The notes below the pieces were generated by a model, which was not told where the DNA came from, searched no databases, and saw nothing but the letters and a program-made list of their open reading frames with translations. A DNA stretch of 64,000 nt from Rugalucina vietnamica (lineage: Eukaryota; Mollusca; Bivalvia; Lucinida; Lucinidae): the NCBI GenBank assembly GCA_964017185.1, contig OZ024883.1, positions 806,001 through 870,000 of the forward strand, given 5' to 3'. Made by a program: the position numbers and the translations under genes. Of this stretch, positions 63,956 to 64,000 are shown piece after piece; the stretch's first letter is position 1; each line of letters opens with the position of its first letter.

Positions 63956-64000
63956 AAGAGCTGTCGCAGGACAGCGTGCTCGACTGCTTCTGACCTTTGT
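63956..64000 (-). mobile_element. 3' terminus of the Helentron-like family seen at 39371-41962
   Basis: AAGAGCTGTCGCAGGACAGC then GTGCTCGACTGCTTCTGACC is the reverse complement of 41915-41959 with one or two differences. The element continues beyond the window. Confidence 0.85.

Overview
The window looks like a stretch of animal nuclear genome, most likely from a bivalve mollusc. Three things point there: a spliced housekeeping gene with short exons and long introns, a very dense and varied load of transposable elements, and element types best known from bivalves. These are a Mag-lineage (Steamer-like) Ty3/gypsy element and pearl/Helentron-like elements built of tandem cores next to a CCGT-type microsatellite. 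The species call is inference; no marker gene is present.

Layout. 1-4771: a nearly complete Ty3/gypsy retrotransposon on the minus strand, with one uninterrupted gag-pol frame and identical LTR sequence where both are visible. 4772-18400: repeats nested in repeats. They include a TTAA-flanked MITE (6768-7467), a decayed minus-strand LINE split by a 3.8 kb transposon (8760-12532), tRNA-derived SINEs, and the RNase H end of another LINE (14737-15395). 18420-36072: two copies of one APE-type LINE, head to tail. The first is broken into three pieces by a 3.5 kb foldback element (18590-22093) and a 7.7 kb TA-flanked element (23230-30978). The second is broken by a 411 bp hAT-like MITE (33762-34172). 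In all three cases the target duplication is visible and the LINE pieces rejoin by comparison of the two copies.

37815-52646: the host gene RFC4 (clamp-loader subunit), plus strand, ten exons, complete coding sequence for 354 residues. Its introns carry SINEs, palindromic MITEs, a 2.6 kb Helentron-like element, three pearl-like elements and several CAGTG-ended transposons. The 3' part of exon 6 and the terminal exon 10 are each followed by decayed tandem copies of themselves. 52647-62304 is intergenic repeat sequence, including two minisatellites and more copies of the same MITE families. 62305-63692 is the long last (or only visible) exon of a minus-strand gene with irregular leucine-rich repeats, possibly F-box related. 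The window ends inside the 3' terminus of a second copy of the Helentron-like family.

The only genes I judge to be host genes are RFC4 and the leucine-rich-repeat gene. Two palindromic MITE families dominate: one (Family 1) has 12 copies here, the other (Family 2) has 7. All coordinates of repeats come from reading by eye and may be off by a few bases unless a target duplication is quoted.
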